A stretch of DNA of 64,000 nt from the NCBI RefSeq assembly GCF_036021035.1, contig NZ_CP107930.1, positions 2,046,001 to 2,110,000 on the forward strand, in the 5' to 3' direction. The notes under the pieces are model-generated. The model had not been told where the DNA came from. It searched no databases and worked only from the letters and a program-made list of their open reading frames with translations. Positions 25,807-33,851 of this stretch are shown here, piece by piece; positions within the stretch are counted from its first letter, which is position 1; each line of letters opens with the position of its first letter. The position numbers were made by a program, and so were the translations under genes. Source of the DNA: Kineococcus sp. NBC_00420 (lineage in GTDB: Bacteria > Actinomycetota > Actinomycetes > Actinomycetales > Kineococcaceae).

Positions 25807-26859
25807 GTGACGGTCCACCTGCTTCCCTCCACGCCGAGCACCGTCCGGTGGGGCGACCTGCCCTGCGCCGGGGACCGCCCCGTGCTCGAGGTCGACCCCG
25901 GCGACGTCGTGGTCGTCGACACCGTGAGCCACGAGGGGATCCTCGAGGACCAGGGCCGCGACCCGATCGCCTTCTTCACCGCCCGCGGGATCGACGCGGC
26001 GGCCGTCCTGGCCGACGCCGTCGAGATCGCCCGTTCCGTCGCGCACGACCCCCTCGTCCAGGGCCCGCACGTCGTGACCGGCCCCGTCCGCGTCCGGGGC
26101 GCGCGACCCGGCGACGTGCTGTCGGTGACCGTCGAGGCTCTGGAACTGCGCGCGGACTACGGCGTGGTCAGCAACCGGCACGGCCGGGGTGCCCTGCCCG
26201 GGGAGTTCCCGCTCGGTGGTGTCGACGTCGTCTCCGTGCTGGCCCGGGTCGAGACCGACCCCGACACCGGTCTGCGCCGCGGCAGCCTCCCCGCCGGCCC
26301 GGACACCGACGTCCGGGTGCGGTTCCCGCTGAGACCCTTCCTCGGTCTCATGGGGGTGGGGACTCCCGGCCCGGACCACCTGCACTCCGTCCCGCCGGGG
26401 ATGCACGGCGGGAACGTCGACGTCTCGGCGCTCGGGGTCGGCTCCACGCTGCACCTGCCCGTCCAGGTCGACGGCGCGTTGTTCTACACCGGCGACCCGC
26501 ACTACTCCCAGGGCGACGGGGAGGTCGCGCTGACCGCCTTCGAGGCACCGCTGCGCGCCACCCTCCGCCTCGACCTCGTCCCCGCGGACGCCGTCCGGGT
26601 CCGCGACGCGCTGTGGGGGGAGACCCCGGAACTCCTGGTGCCCATCGGCATCGACCTGGACCTCGGCGAGGCCATGCGGAAGTCGGTCCGCACCGCGATC
26701 GCCCTGCTGGTCGACCTCGGGATGGATCCCGCCCACGCGCTGGCCTACCTCTCCGCCGCCGGCGACTTCGCGGTCTCCCAGGTCGTGGACCGGGTGAGCG
26801 GCGTGCACGGGACGATCCGCAAGGCCGACCTGGTGGAACTCAGCCGGCTCCGCGACTGA
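25807..26859 (+). CDS. Acetamidase/formamidase-family amidohydrolase
   Basis: The 350-residue protein of the FmdA/AmdA family hydrolyses small amides to the acid and ammonia. The core signature is present: PPGMHGGNVDVSALGVGST and ALFYTGDPHYSQGDGEVALT. FLGLMGVGTPGPD is also conserved. In this context it may hydrolyse an amide from ureide breakdown such as formamide or oxamate; the substrate is inferred. The GTG at 25807 has AGGAG upstream. It is divergent from pucG and ends 6 nt from a convergent SDR. Confidence 0.86.
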   Translation: MTVHLLPSTPSTVRWGDLPCAGDRPVLEVDPGDVVVVDTVSHEGILEDQGRDPIAFFTARGIDAAAVLADAVEIARSVAHDPLVQGPHVVTGPVRVRGARPGDVLSVTVEALELRADYGVVSNRHGRGALPGEFPLGGVDVVSVLARVETDPDTGLRRGSLPAGPDTDVRVRFPLRPFLGLMGVGTPGPDHLHSVPPGMHGGNVDVSALGVGSTLHLPVQVDGALFYTGDPHYSQGDGEVALTAFEAPLRATLRLDLVPADAVRVRDALWGETPELLVPIGIDLDLGEAMRKSVRTAIALLVDLGMDPAHALAYLSAAGDFAVSQVVDRVSGVHGTIRKADLVELSRLRD

Positions 26860-26865
26860 CGTCGT

Positions 26866-27597
26866 TCACCACGGGATGACCCCGTCGTCCTCGAAGAACC
26901 CACCCGTCGGTCCGCCGTCGGGCAGGGTCGCCAACCGGATCGCCGTCGCCGCCCCCTGTTCCGGGGTGCGGATCCCGCGGTGACCGTTGAGGTCGGTGGC
27001 GACGAAACCCGGGCACGCCGCGTTGACGAGGACGTCCGTCCCGGCGAGTTCCTGGACGTACTGCAGCATCACGGCGTTGAGGAACGTCTTCGACGGCGCG
27101 TAGGCCACCGCGACGGGGCCGGTGGTCGTCGCGCTCCCCGCACCGGCCTGGCGGGTCAGCGAACCGACGCTGCTGGAGAGGTTCACGATGCGCGGGGAGG
27201 GGGACCGGAGCAACAACGGCAGCATCGCGTTGGTGACCCGGATGACCCCCAGGACGTTGGTCTCGACGACCGCACGGACGATGTCCAGGTCCACCCCGAT
27301 CGGGTTCTGCGGCATCCCACCGGTGATGCCGGCGTTGTTGACCAGCGAGTCCAGTCGACCCCAGCGTTCCTCGACCGCTGCGGCCGCGGCCGCGACGCTG
27401 CTGTCGTCGGTGACGTCCAGCGCGACGCCGAACGCGTCGACCCCTCGCTCCCGCAACCTCGACACCGCCTCCTCCCGTCGGAGGCTGTCGCGGGCTCCGA
27501 CCCCGACGCTGAAACCCGACGCCCCCAACCCGGCGGCGATCTCGAACCCGATGCCCTTGTTGGCCCCGGTGACCAGGGCGACCTTCTGCTCACTCAT
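26866..27597 (-). CDS. SDR oxidoreductase
   Basis: The 243-residue classical SDR has TGANKGIGFEIAAGLG, NNAGITGG, Ser in IVNLSSSVGS and YAPSKTF (YxxxK). It resembles carbonyl-reductase-like SDRs often annotated as NAD(P)-dependent alcohol or ketone reductases. The ATG is at 27597. It is divergent from a LysR regulator with a T-N11-A type box between, the classic arrangement of a LysR protein and its target. The substrate is unknown. Confidence 0.84.
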   Translation of the reverse strand: MSEQKVALVTGANKGIGFEIAAGLGASGFSVGVGARDSLRREEAVSRLRERGVDAFGVALDVTDDSSVAAAAAAVEERWGRLDSLVNNAGITGGMPQNPIGVDLDIVRAVVETNVLGVIRVTNAMLPLLLRSPSPRIVNLSSSVGSLTRQAGAGSATTTGPVAVAYAPSKTFLNAVMLQYVQELAGTDVLVNAACPGFVATDLNGHRGIRTPEQGAATAIRLATLPDGGPTGGFFEDDGVIPW

Positions 27598-27653
27598 GCC
27601 GACGATCGTGCGGGCGCAACGGTTCCCGGGTCCAACACCGTCCCGGTCACGAC

Positions 27654-27685
27654 CGATACCCGTGGAGTATCGATGGGGGTAGCCT
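27654..27685. promoter_or_regulatory. LysR-type box and leaderless -10 of the LysR gene
   Basis: CGATAC-N7-GTATCG (27654-27672) is a perfect inverted repeat holding an ATAC-N7-GTAT LysR box (T-N11-A, 27657-27669). TAGCCT (27680-27685) is a -10 box 6 nt before the ATG of the LysR gene; the repeat overlaps its -35 region. Confidence 0.75.
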
Positions 27686-27691
27686 TCCCGG

Positions 27692-28531
27692 ATGGAGACC
27701 CGGGAACTGCGCTACTTCGTCGCCGTCGCCGAAGAGCTGCACTTCGGTCGCGCGGCGGAGCGACTCGGCATCGCGCAACCACCCCTCTCCCGAGCCATCA
27801 GCCGGCTGGAACGTCGGTTGGGGACCCCCCTCCTCCTGCGGACCAGTCGCTCGGTGACGCTGACCGAGGCGGGTGGCGTCCTGCTGCACGAGGGACGGGC
27901 CGCGCTCGACGCCGTCGAAGCGGCAGAGGTGCGCACCCGCCGCGCGGCGACGGCCGAACCCTCCGTCGTCCTCGCGACCAAGGCCGCGGCCTCGAGCGAA
28001 CTCCTCGCGAAGCTCCTGCACGCCTACGCCGCCGAACCCGGGGCCGCACACGTCGAGGTCCTGCTCTGCGGTCCCGCCGAGCAGGAGCGGCTGCTGCGCA
28101 CCGGCCGCGCCGACGTCGCGATCCTGCACCGCCCGTTCGACGACACCCGGGGTTTCGACACCGAGGAACTGCTGACCGAGGGGCAGGTCGCGATCCTCCC
28201 CGCGGGCCACCCGCTCACGACCCGCCGCACCGTCCGGCTCGCGGAACTCGACGGGCAGGCGGGACTGCCGATGCCCCGCTGGCCCCGGCCCGACGGGAGC
28301 TACCCCGACGGGCCCGGGCCCGAGGTCCGCGACCACGCGCAACTGCTGCAGCTCGTCGCCCTCGGTCGCACCCTCACCGTCGCCCCGGAATCGGCCCGGT
28401 CGCAGTTGCGCGACGACGTCGTCGCCGTCCCGGTCCTCGACGCACCGGAGGTCACGACGGTCATCGCGTGGCCGCCGAGCAGCCGGTCCCGCGCCGTGGC
28501 CGACCTCGTCCGCACCGCGACCCGCCTCTAG
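27692..28531 (+). CDS. LysR-family transcriptional regulator
   Basis: This 279-residue regulator has the LysR winged HTH (about residues 1-62: ELRYFVAVAEELHFGRAAERL, AQPPLSRAISRLERRLG) and a substrate-binding domain (about 90-275). The ATG at 27692 lies 6 nt after the -10 TAGCCT, so it is probably leaderless. It likely controls the divergent SDR through the 27654-27672 box. The PhzF gene follows on the same strand after 9 nt but appears to have its own -10. Confidence 0.88.
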   Translation: METRELRYFVAVAEELHFGRAAERLGIAQPPLSRAISRLERRLGTPLLLRTSRSVTLTEAGGVLLHEGRAALDAVEAAEVRTRRAATAEPSVVLATKAAASSELLAKLLHAYAAEPGAAHVEVLLCGPAEQERLLRTGRADVAILHRPFDDTRGFDTEELLTEGQVAILPAGHPLTTRRTVRLAELDGQAGLPMPRWPRPDGSYPDGPGPEVRDHAQLLQLVALGRTLTVAPESARSQLRDDVVAVPVLDAPEVTTVIAWPPSSRSRAVADLVRTATRL

Positions 28532-28540
28532 GGTCGACAG

Positions 28541-29371
28541 GTGCCCGCGCTGCCGTTCACCCAGGTCGACGTCTTCTCCGAAGAACCCCTCAGCGGGAAC
28601 CCGGTCGCCGTCGTCCACGACGCCGACGACCTGACGAGCGGGCAGATGCAGCGGTTCGCGAACTGGACGAACCTGTCGGAGACGACGTTCCTGTTGCGTC
28701 CCGGTTCCTCCGACGCCGACTACCGGGTGCGCATCTTCACGACGGAGGAGGAACTGCCGTTCGCCGGGCACCCGACCCTCGGCTCGGCGCGGGCGTGGCT
28801 GACCGCGGGAGGGACCCCTCAGACGCCCGGAACCGTCGTCCAGGAGTGCGGGGCCGGCCTGGTCGAGGTGCGCGTCGAGGAACCGCACCTCGCCTTCGCC
28901 GCACCGCCGCTGTTCCGGGAGGGCCCGCTCGAGGCGGAACTCCTGGAACGGCTCGTGGCGGGCCTCGGGATCTCCCCCGCGGACGTCGTCTCGGGCGCAC
29001 ACCTGCACAACGGACCCCGCTGGGTCGTGCTGCAGGTGACCGACGCGGCAACGGTTCTGGGTGTGGTACCGGTTCCGGGTCCACTGGTCGGCCTCGACGT
29101 GGGGGTGGTGGGGCGACACCCCGCCGGGCACGAGGCGCAGGTCGAGGTCCGGGCGTTCCTCAGCGACGGCCGGGCAGTCGCGGAGGACCCCGTCACCGGC
29201 AGCCTGAACGCGGGGATCGGGCAGTGGCTCACCGACCTCCCGCCCCGCTACGTCGCGGCGCAGGGAACGGCGATGGGTCGGAGCGGACGGGTGCACGTCG
29301 AGCGGGACGGTTCCCGGGTGTGGGTCGGCGGCGCCACGACCGTCGTGGTGTCCGGGGTCGTTCGACCCTGA
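28541..29371 (+). CDS. PhzF-family isomerase
   Basis: The 276-residue protein has the duplicated diaminopimelate-epimerase-like fold of the PhzF family: TQVDVFSEEPLSGNPVAVV, catalytic Glu47 in NLSETTFLL, LPFAGHPTLGSARAWL and EDPVTGSLNAGIG. PhzF isomerises dihydro-hydroxyanthranilate in phenazine pathways, but most relatives have other unknown substrates and no phenazine genes are here. The GTG at 28541 is 6 nt after TAGGGT (28529-28534), which overlaps the LysR stop codon, so it may have its own leaderless promoter. Confidence 0.84.
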   Translation: MPALPFTQVDVFSEEPLSGNPVAVVHDADDLTSGQMQRFANWTNLSETTFLLRPGSSDADYRVRIFTTEEELPFAGHPTLGSARAWLTAGGTPQTPGTVVQECGAGLVEVRVEEPHLAFAAPPLFREGPLEAELLERLVAGLGISPADVVSGAHLHNGPRWVVLQVTDAATVLGVVPVPGPLVGLDVGVVGRHPAGHEAQVEVRAFLSDGRAVAEDPVTGSLNAGIGQWLTDLPPRYVAAQGTAMGRSGRVHVERDGSRVWVGGATTVVVSGVVRP

Positions 29372-29377
29372 GGTCGG

Positions 29378-30004
29378 TCAGCCTTCCTGGTCCCGGATCC
29401 AGAGACCCATGAGCCTGCTGAAGAACTGCAGGAGTTCTTCGGCCGGCGTGCCCTCCGGGTCGGCGAGCTCGGCCAGGGCCAGTCCGTCGACGAAGACCCC
29501 GACGAACCCGGCGAGCACCTCCGGGTCGACGTCACCGCTGCCGTCCGGCACGTGCGCCTGCACCCAGGGGTCGGTGACCGAGCGCGCCGCCTCCCGCATC
29601 GCGCTGTACTGCTGCCGGGCGATCTCCGCCCGCCCCTCGGACCGCAGCGACCAGGTGGTCAACTCGTAGAGGGACAGGCGGCGGCCCCGGTCGAAGGACT
29701 CCTCCGCGGCGAGGGCGGCGCGCAGTCGCCGGAGCGCGTCCTCCGCCGGACCCTGGGCGACTCCGGGGGCCACGTCGCGTCCGGCGCCCTGCACCTCGCG
29801 CAGGTGGGCGAGGGCGACCTCCTGCACCAGTTCGTCCTTGCTGGCGAACCAGTAGTGGACGGTGCCCAGCGGAACCCCCGCCTCCTCGGCGATGCGGCGG
29901 GTGGTCGTCGCGGCGACCCCGTCACGGCCGACCACCCGGGCGGCGGCGGCGATGAGCTCGTCCCGCTTCGCGGCCGGGTCTCGACGGGTTCTCGGTGGCG
30001 CCAT
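29378..30004 (-). CDS. TetR-family repressor of the monooxygenase cluster
   Basis: The 208-residue TetR protein has its HTH at about residues 12-57 (VAATTTRRIAEEAGVPLGTVHYWFASKDELV shows the recognition region in its second half) and a C-terminal helical domain of the BetI-like type. The start is the ATG at 30004. It is divergent from the flavin monooxygenase operon, with the palindrome GGTCAATTGACC between. A near-identical composite site lies at the far end of that cluster (35802-35829), so it probably represses both promoters. The ligand is presumably the substrate or product of the monooxygenase; unknown. Confidence 0.87.
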   Translation of the reverse strand: MAPPRTRRDPAAKRDELIAAAARVVGRDGVAATTTRRIAEEAGVPLGTVHYWFASKDELVQEVALAHLREVQGAGRDVAPGVAQGPAEDALRRLRAALAAEESFDRGRRLSLYELTTWSLRSEGRAEIARQQYSAMREAARSVTDPWVQAHVPDGSGDVDPEVLAGFVGVFVDGLALAELADPEGTPAEELLQFFSRLMGLWIRDQEG

Positions 30005-30048
30005 ACCCGGGATGGTCGCACACCCGTCGCGGCACCGGACAAATTTCC

Positions 30049-30076
30049 GGTCAATTGACCTGGACGCTTGACCAGA
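30049..30076. promoter_or_regulatory. TetR composite operator at the monooxygenase promoter
   Basis: GGTCAATTGACC (30049-30060) is a perfect 12-bp palindrome. A further half-site TTGACCAGA starts 19 bp after the palindrome start (30068). The second TTGACC can serve as -35, with CATCGT (30092-30097) as -10 at 18 bp. Confidence 0.8.
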
Positions 30077-30145
30077 AGGTGACCGTGCGCGCATCGTGTT
30101 CCTGCACAGCCCGACTCCTCTCCCCCCCACCTCCTGGAGGTCCTG

Positions 30146-31504
30146 ATGTCCACCCCCTCGCCGCCCCTCGGCCCGCTCGAGGACCGGGGTGACGCCGTGC
30201 TCGTCGTCGGCGCCGGACCGGCCGGACTCGCGGCCGCCCGGGCCCTGCGGGCCCGCGGGCTGACCTACGACCACGTCGACCGCCACGGCGTCGGCGGGAT
30301 CTGGGACATCGACGCCCCCGGTTCGCCGATGTACGAGGCCGCCCACTTCATCTCCAGCCGCACGTTGTCGGGTTTCGAGGGTTTCCCGATGCCCGCGGAC
30401 TACCCGGACTACCCCCACCACCGTCAGGTCCTCGCGTACCTGCGCGCCTTCGCCGACGCCTACGACCTCAGCGACCGGGTCGAGACCGGGGTCGAGGTCC
30501 GTGACGTCGACCGGTCCGGCGACCGCTGGCGGGTCACGCTGGCCGACGGCCGTCGGCGGGAGTACGCGGGGATCGTCTGCTGCAGCGGCGCCCAGTGGTT
30601 CCCCGTGCTGCCCGACCTGCCGGGTGAGTTCGCCGGTGAACTGCGGCACAGCAACACCTACCGCAGCGCCGACGAGGTCCGCGGCCGGCGGGTCCTCGTC
30701 GTCGGTGGCGGCAACAGCGGGTGCGACATCGCCGTCGACGCGGCCCGGACCGCCGACCGCGTGCTGCTGAGCATGCGGCGCGGGTACTGGTTCATCCCCA
30801 AGCACGTCTTCGGACGACCCTCCGACGTCTTCGCCGCGGGCGGCCCGCACCTGCCGGTCCGGTTGCAGCAGAAGGTCTTCGGGTGGGTCCTGAACCTGCT
30901 GAACGGTCGTCCGGAACGGTGGGGCCTGCAGAAACCCGACCACCGGCTCTTCGAGACCCACCCCGTCCTGAACAGCAACCTGTTCCTCGCCCTGCAGCAC
31001 GGGGACGTCGAACCACGTCCCGCGATCCGTTCCGTGGACGGTCACCGGGTGGTGTTCACCGACGGTCAGGAGGCCGAGGTCGACACCATCATCGCCGCGA
31101 CCGGCTACCGCCACGCGGTTCCCTACGCCCAGCGCTTCCTGGGCAGCGACCAGCACCCCGACCTCTACCTCACGAGCTTCTCCCGGCAGTACGAGGGCCT
31201 GTTCGGCATCGGTTTCACCGAGACGAACTCCGGGGCGTTCAAGCACTTCGACGCCCTGGCGCAGATGATCGCGAGCCACCTGGACGACCGCCGGAACCGG
31301 CCGGAGCAGTACCGGGGCTTCCGGCAGTTCATCGCCGACGACACCCCTGACCTCACCGGCGGGCTCTCCTTCGACTCCTCCGCACGCCACCAGGGCTACG
31401 TCGACGCCGATGCCCTGACCCGGTACCGCGCCGCGGTCGGACGCCGGTTCGGGTGGCGCCTGCAGACGGGCACCCGCCGCGACCTCGCCGGGGTGCGGTC
31501 GTGA
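30146..31504 (+). CDS. Flavin-containing (Baeyer-Villiger/FMO-type) monooxygenase
   Basis: This 452-residue class B flavoprotein monooxygenase has VVGAGPAGLAAARAL (FAD site, 22-27), the FMO fingerprint FAGELRHSNTY (FxGxxxHxxxY, 162-172), VVGGGNSGCDIA (NADPH site, 187-192) and IIAATGYRHAVPY. Such enzymes oxidise ketones, aldehydes or heteroatoms using NADPH and O2. The ATG at 30146 has GGAGG upstream. It leads a four-gene operon with SDR, aldehyde dehydrogenase and MFS, joined by 4-nt overlaps. The set suggests stepwise oxidation of an alcohol or ketone and export or uptake, similar in gene types to the mycobacterial mymA operon; the substrate is not known. Confidence 0.9.
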   Translation: MSTPSPPLGPLEDRGDAVLVVGAGPAGLAAARALRARGLTYDHVDRHGVGGIWDIDAPGSPMYEAAHFISSRTLSGFEGFPMPADYPDYPHHRQVLAYLRAFADAYDLSDRVETGVEVRDVDRSGDRWRVTLADGRRREYAGIVCCSGAQWFPVLPDLPGEFAGELRHSNTYRSADEVRGRRVLVVGGGNSGCDIAVDAARTADRVLLSMRRGYWFIPKHVFGRPSDVFAAGGPHLPVRLQQKVFGWVLNLLNGRPERWGLQKPDHRLFETHPVLNSNLFLALQHGDVEPRPAIRSVDGHRVVFTDGQEAEVDTIIAATGYRHAVPYAQRFLGSDQHPDLYLTSFSRQYEGLFGIGFTETNSGAFKHFDALAQMIASHLDDRRNRPEQYRGFRQFIADDTPDLTGGLSFDSSARHQGYVDADALTRYRAAVGRRFGWRLQTGTRRDLAGVRS

Positions 31505-32418
31505 TCCGGCAGGCGGCACGGGCGCTCACCGGACTGCTGCGGGCCCCGGGCTTCGACCCCCGGGGCAAGGTGGTCGTCATCACCGGCGGCGCCGGCGGCA
31601 TCGGCAGCGCCCTCGGACGCCGACTGGCCCGCGACGGGGCGAGCATCGCCGTGCTCGACCGCGACGCCGAGCGCTGCCGGCAGGTCGTGGCGGACCTCCC
31701 GCGGGTGGGGACCGCCCACCACGAGGGTTTCGTGGGTGACCTCACCGACCCGGCGCAGGTGAGTGAACTCCTCGACGACGTGGGCGGCGTCTACGGGTAC
31801 GTCGACGTGCTCGTCAACAACACCGGGATGACCAGTGCCGAACGGTTCGCGGACCGGTCCCTGGAGTCGATCGACCACGAGCTCCTGGTGAACCTGACCT
31901 CCCCCCTCTACGTCACCCGCGCGGCGATCCCGTTGCTGCGCAGAGCGAGCGACCCGCGCATCATCTCCACGGTCTCGCTCGCCGGGATGATGCCGCAGGC
32001 GGAGACGCCGATCTACTGCGCCTCCAAGTTCGGCCTCCGCGGAGCCATGCTCTCCATCGCCCTGGACCTGGAGCCGCACATCCGCGTCTCCTCGGTCCTG
32101 CCCTCGGCCACCGACACCCGGATGCTGCGCCAGGAGGCCGTCGACGGGGGCAACGCCCTGCAGTTCCAGTCACCCCCGCAGAGCGCGGAGGACGTCGTGG
32201 ACGCCGTGGTGCGGTTGCTGCACAGACCGAGGTTGGAGGGGTACCCGAAACCGCGGGAGGCGCGCCTCGTCCGCGCCGCGATGGCGTTCCCGAACCTGCT
32301 CCCCGTGGCGCTGTCCTTCTTCGAGGGCAAGGGCGAGGCGGGTCGCCACCGCTACCTGGCGGAACTGCAGCGGCGGGGTGACGTCGTCGAGGTCGACGGC
32401 CGGCTGGTCCTCCGGTGA
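31501..32418 (+). CDS. SDR oxidoreductase (SadH-like)
   Basis: The 305-residue SDR with a C-terminal extension has ITGGAGGIGSALGRRLA, NNTGMTSAERF, Ser in ISTVSLAGMM and YCASKFGLRG (YxxxK). The C-terminal 80 residues, with VRAAMAFPNLLP, are typical of SDRs next to FMO-type monooxygenases in mycobacteria and relatives. It probably interconverts the alcohol and carbonyl forms of the monooxygenase substrate. The GTG at 31501 overlaps the monooxygenase stop as GTGA, and its stop overlaps the aldehyde dehydrogenase start in the same way. Confidence 0.87.
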   Translation: MIRQAARALTGLLRAPGFDPRGKVVVITGGAGGIGSALGRRLARDGASIAVLDRDAERCRQVVADLPRVGTAHHEGFVGDLTDPAQVSELLDDVGGVYGYVDVLVNNTGMTSAERFADRSLESIDHELLVNLTSPLYVTRAAIPLLRRASDPRIISTVSLAGMMPQAETPIYCASKFGLRGAMLSIALDLEPHIRVSSVLPSATDTRMLRQEAVDGGNALQFQSPPQSAEDVVDAVVRLLHRPRLEGYPKPREARLVRAAMAFPNLLPVALSFFEGKGEAGRHRYLAELQRRGDVVEVDGRLVLR

Positions 32419-33851
32419 GCGTGATCGTCCTCGTCGACCCGGCCACCGGTGAAACCGTCGGCACCTCCCCCGTCCAGGGTCCGGCAGAGGTGGACAAGGC
32501 CGTCCGCGTCGCCCGCGAGCGGGTCCGGGAGGGGATCTGGTCGGCGCGTCCGGTCCGGGAACGGGGCGCGGTCCTGCACCGCCTCGCGGACCTGGTGGAA
32601 CGCGACGCGGACCACCTGGCGGGCCTGGACTCCCGCCAGTCGGGTCGGCCGATCACCGAGGTCCGGGAGAACGACCTGCCGGGTGCGGTGGAGTCGCTGC
32701 ACTGGTTCGCCGGTGCCGTCGACAAGCTCACCTCCCCCGTCACCGGCGGGCCGAACGGGGGCACCGGGCACGCGCTGTCGTTGACCCTGCTCGAACCCGT
32801 CGGGGTGGGCGCGGCGATCCTGCCGTGGAACTACCCGCTGGCCATGGCGGCCTGGAAGGTCGGGCCCGCGCTGGCCGCGGGCAACAGCCTGCTGCTCAAA
32901 CCCGCCGAGGCGACCCCGGGATCCGCCCTGCACCTGGCGGAACTCGCCCGCGAGGCCGGGCTCCCCGACGGCGCGCTGACCGTCCTCACCGGAACGGGCG
33001 CCGACACCGGCGCGGCCCTGGCGGGTCACCCCGACATCGACGCGATCTCCTTCACGGGTTCCACCACCGCCGGTGCGGCGATCCTGCGGGCGGCCGCGGA
33101 CAGCGGGTTCAAGCGGGTGACGCTGGAGATGGGTGGCAAGAACCCCCAGGTGGTGTTCCCCGACGCGGTCCGGGGAGTCGGCCCCGGGGAGTTCGACCGC
33201 CTCCTGGACCACGTGGTCGAGTCGGCGTTCCTCTCCAGCGGCCAGAACTGCACCGCGGGCTCGCGGATCCTGGTCCACGAGGACGTCGCCGAGGAACTCC
33301 TGTCCGCTCTGCTGGAACGAGTGGCCACGCTGACCGTCGGCGACCCCGCGGACCCGGCCACCCGGCTCGGGCCGCTGATCAGCGCCGGGGCCCGCGACCG
33401 CGTCCACGGTCTCGTGCTGCGGGCCGTGGCCGCGGGGGCCCGTGTCCTCACCGGCGGAACCCCCTGCCCCGGTCCGGGTTTCGGCTACCCGGCCACGGTG
33501 CTCGTCGACGTGGCCGCCGGGGCCGAGATCGAACGCGAGGAGGTCTTCGGACCCGTCGTCACCGTCTCCACGTTCCGGACCGAGAGCGGGGTGGTGGCCC
33601 GGGCCAACGACACCCGCTACGGCCTCGCGGCCTCGGTGTGGACGCGCGACGTGGACCGCGCGCTGCGCCTCGCCCGGTCCCTCGACGCCGGGATCGTCTC
33701 GATCAACGCCTACAGCGAGGGGGACGTCGCGACCCCGTTCGGCGGTTTCGGGTCCTCCGGGTTCGGCGCCCCGGAGAAGTCGCTGGAGGCCTTCGCCCAG
33801 TGGACCCGGCGCAAGGCCGTGTGGCTGCACGCCGGTGGGTCACCGGCGTGA
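32415..33851 (+). CDS. NAD(P)-dependent aldehyde dehydrogenase
   Basis: The 478-residue ALDH-superfamily enzyme has catalytic Cys279 in SSGQNCTAGS, general base Glu238 in VTLEMGGKNP, LPWNYPLAMAAWK (cofactor region), FTGSTTAG and EEVFGPVV. It converts an aldehyde to the acid, probably as the last step of this operon's pathway. Similar in type to betaine-aldehyde or gamma-aminobutyraldehyde dehydrogenases, but substrate choice cannot be read. GTGA overlaps join it to the genes on both sides, so the four proteins are likely made in balanced amounts. Confidence 0.92.
   Translation: MSVIVLVDPATGETVGTSPVQGPAEVDKAVRVARERVREGIWSARPVRERGAVLHRLADLVERDADHLAGLDSRQSGRPITEVRENDLPGAVESLHWFAGAVDKLTSPVTGGPNGGTGHALSLTLLEPVGVGAAILPWNYPLAMAAWKVGPALAAGNSLLLKPAEATPGSALHLAELAREAGLPDGALTVLTGTGADTGAALAGHPDIDAISFTGSTTAGAAILRAAADSGFKRVTLEMGGKNPQVVFPDAVRGVGPGEFDRLLDHVVESAFLSSGQNCTAGSRILVHEDVAEELLSALLERVATLTVGDPADPATRLGPLISAGARDRVHGLVLRAVAAGARVLTGGTPCPGPGFGYPATVLVDVAAGAEIEREEVFGPVVTVSTFRTESGVVARANDTRYGLAASVWTRDVDRALRLARSLDAGIVSINAYSEGDVATPFGGFGSSGFGAPEKSLEAFAQWTRRKAVWLHAGGSPA

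Noticed and set aside
28541-29371. Phenazine biosynthesis
   Set aside because: Only a PhzF-family protein is present; no phzB, C, D, E or G homologue is nearby, and most PhzF-family proteins are unrelated to phenazines.
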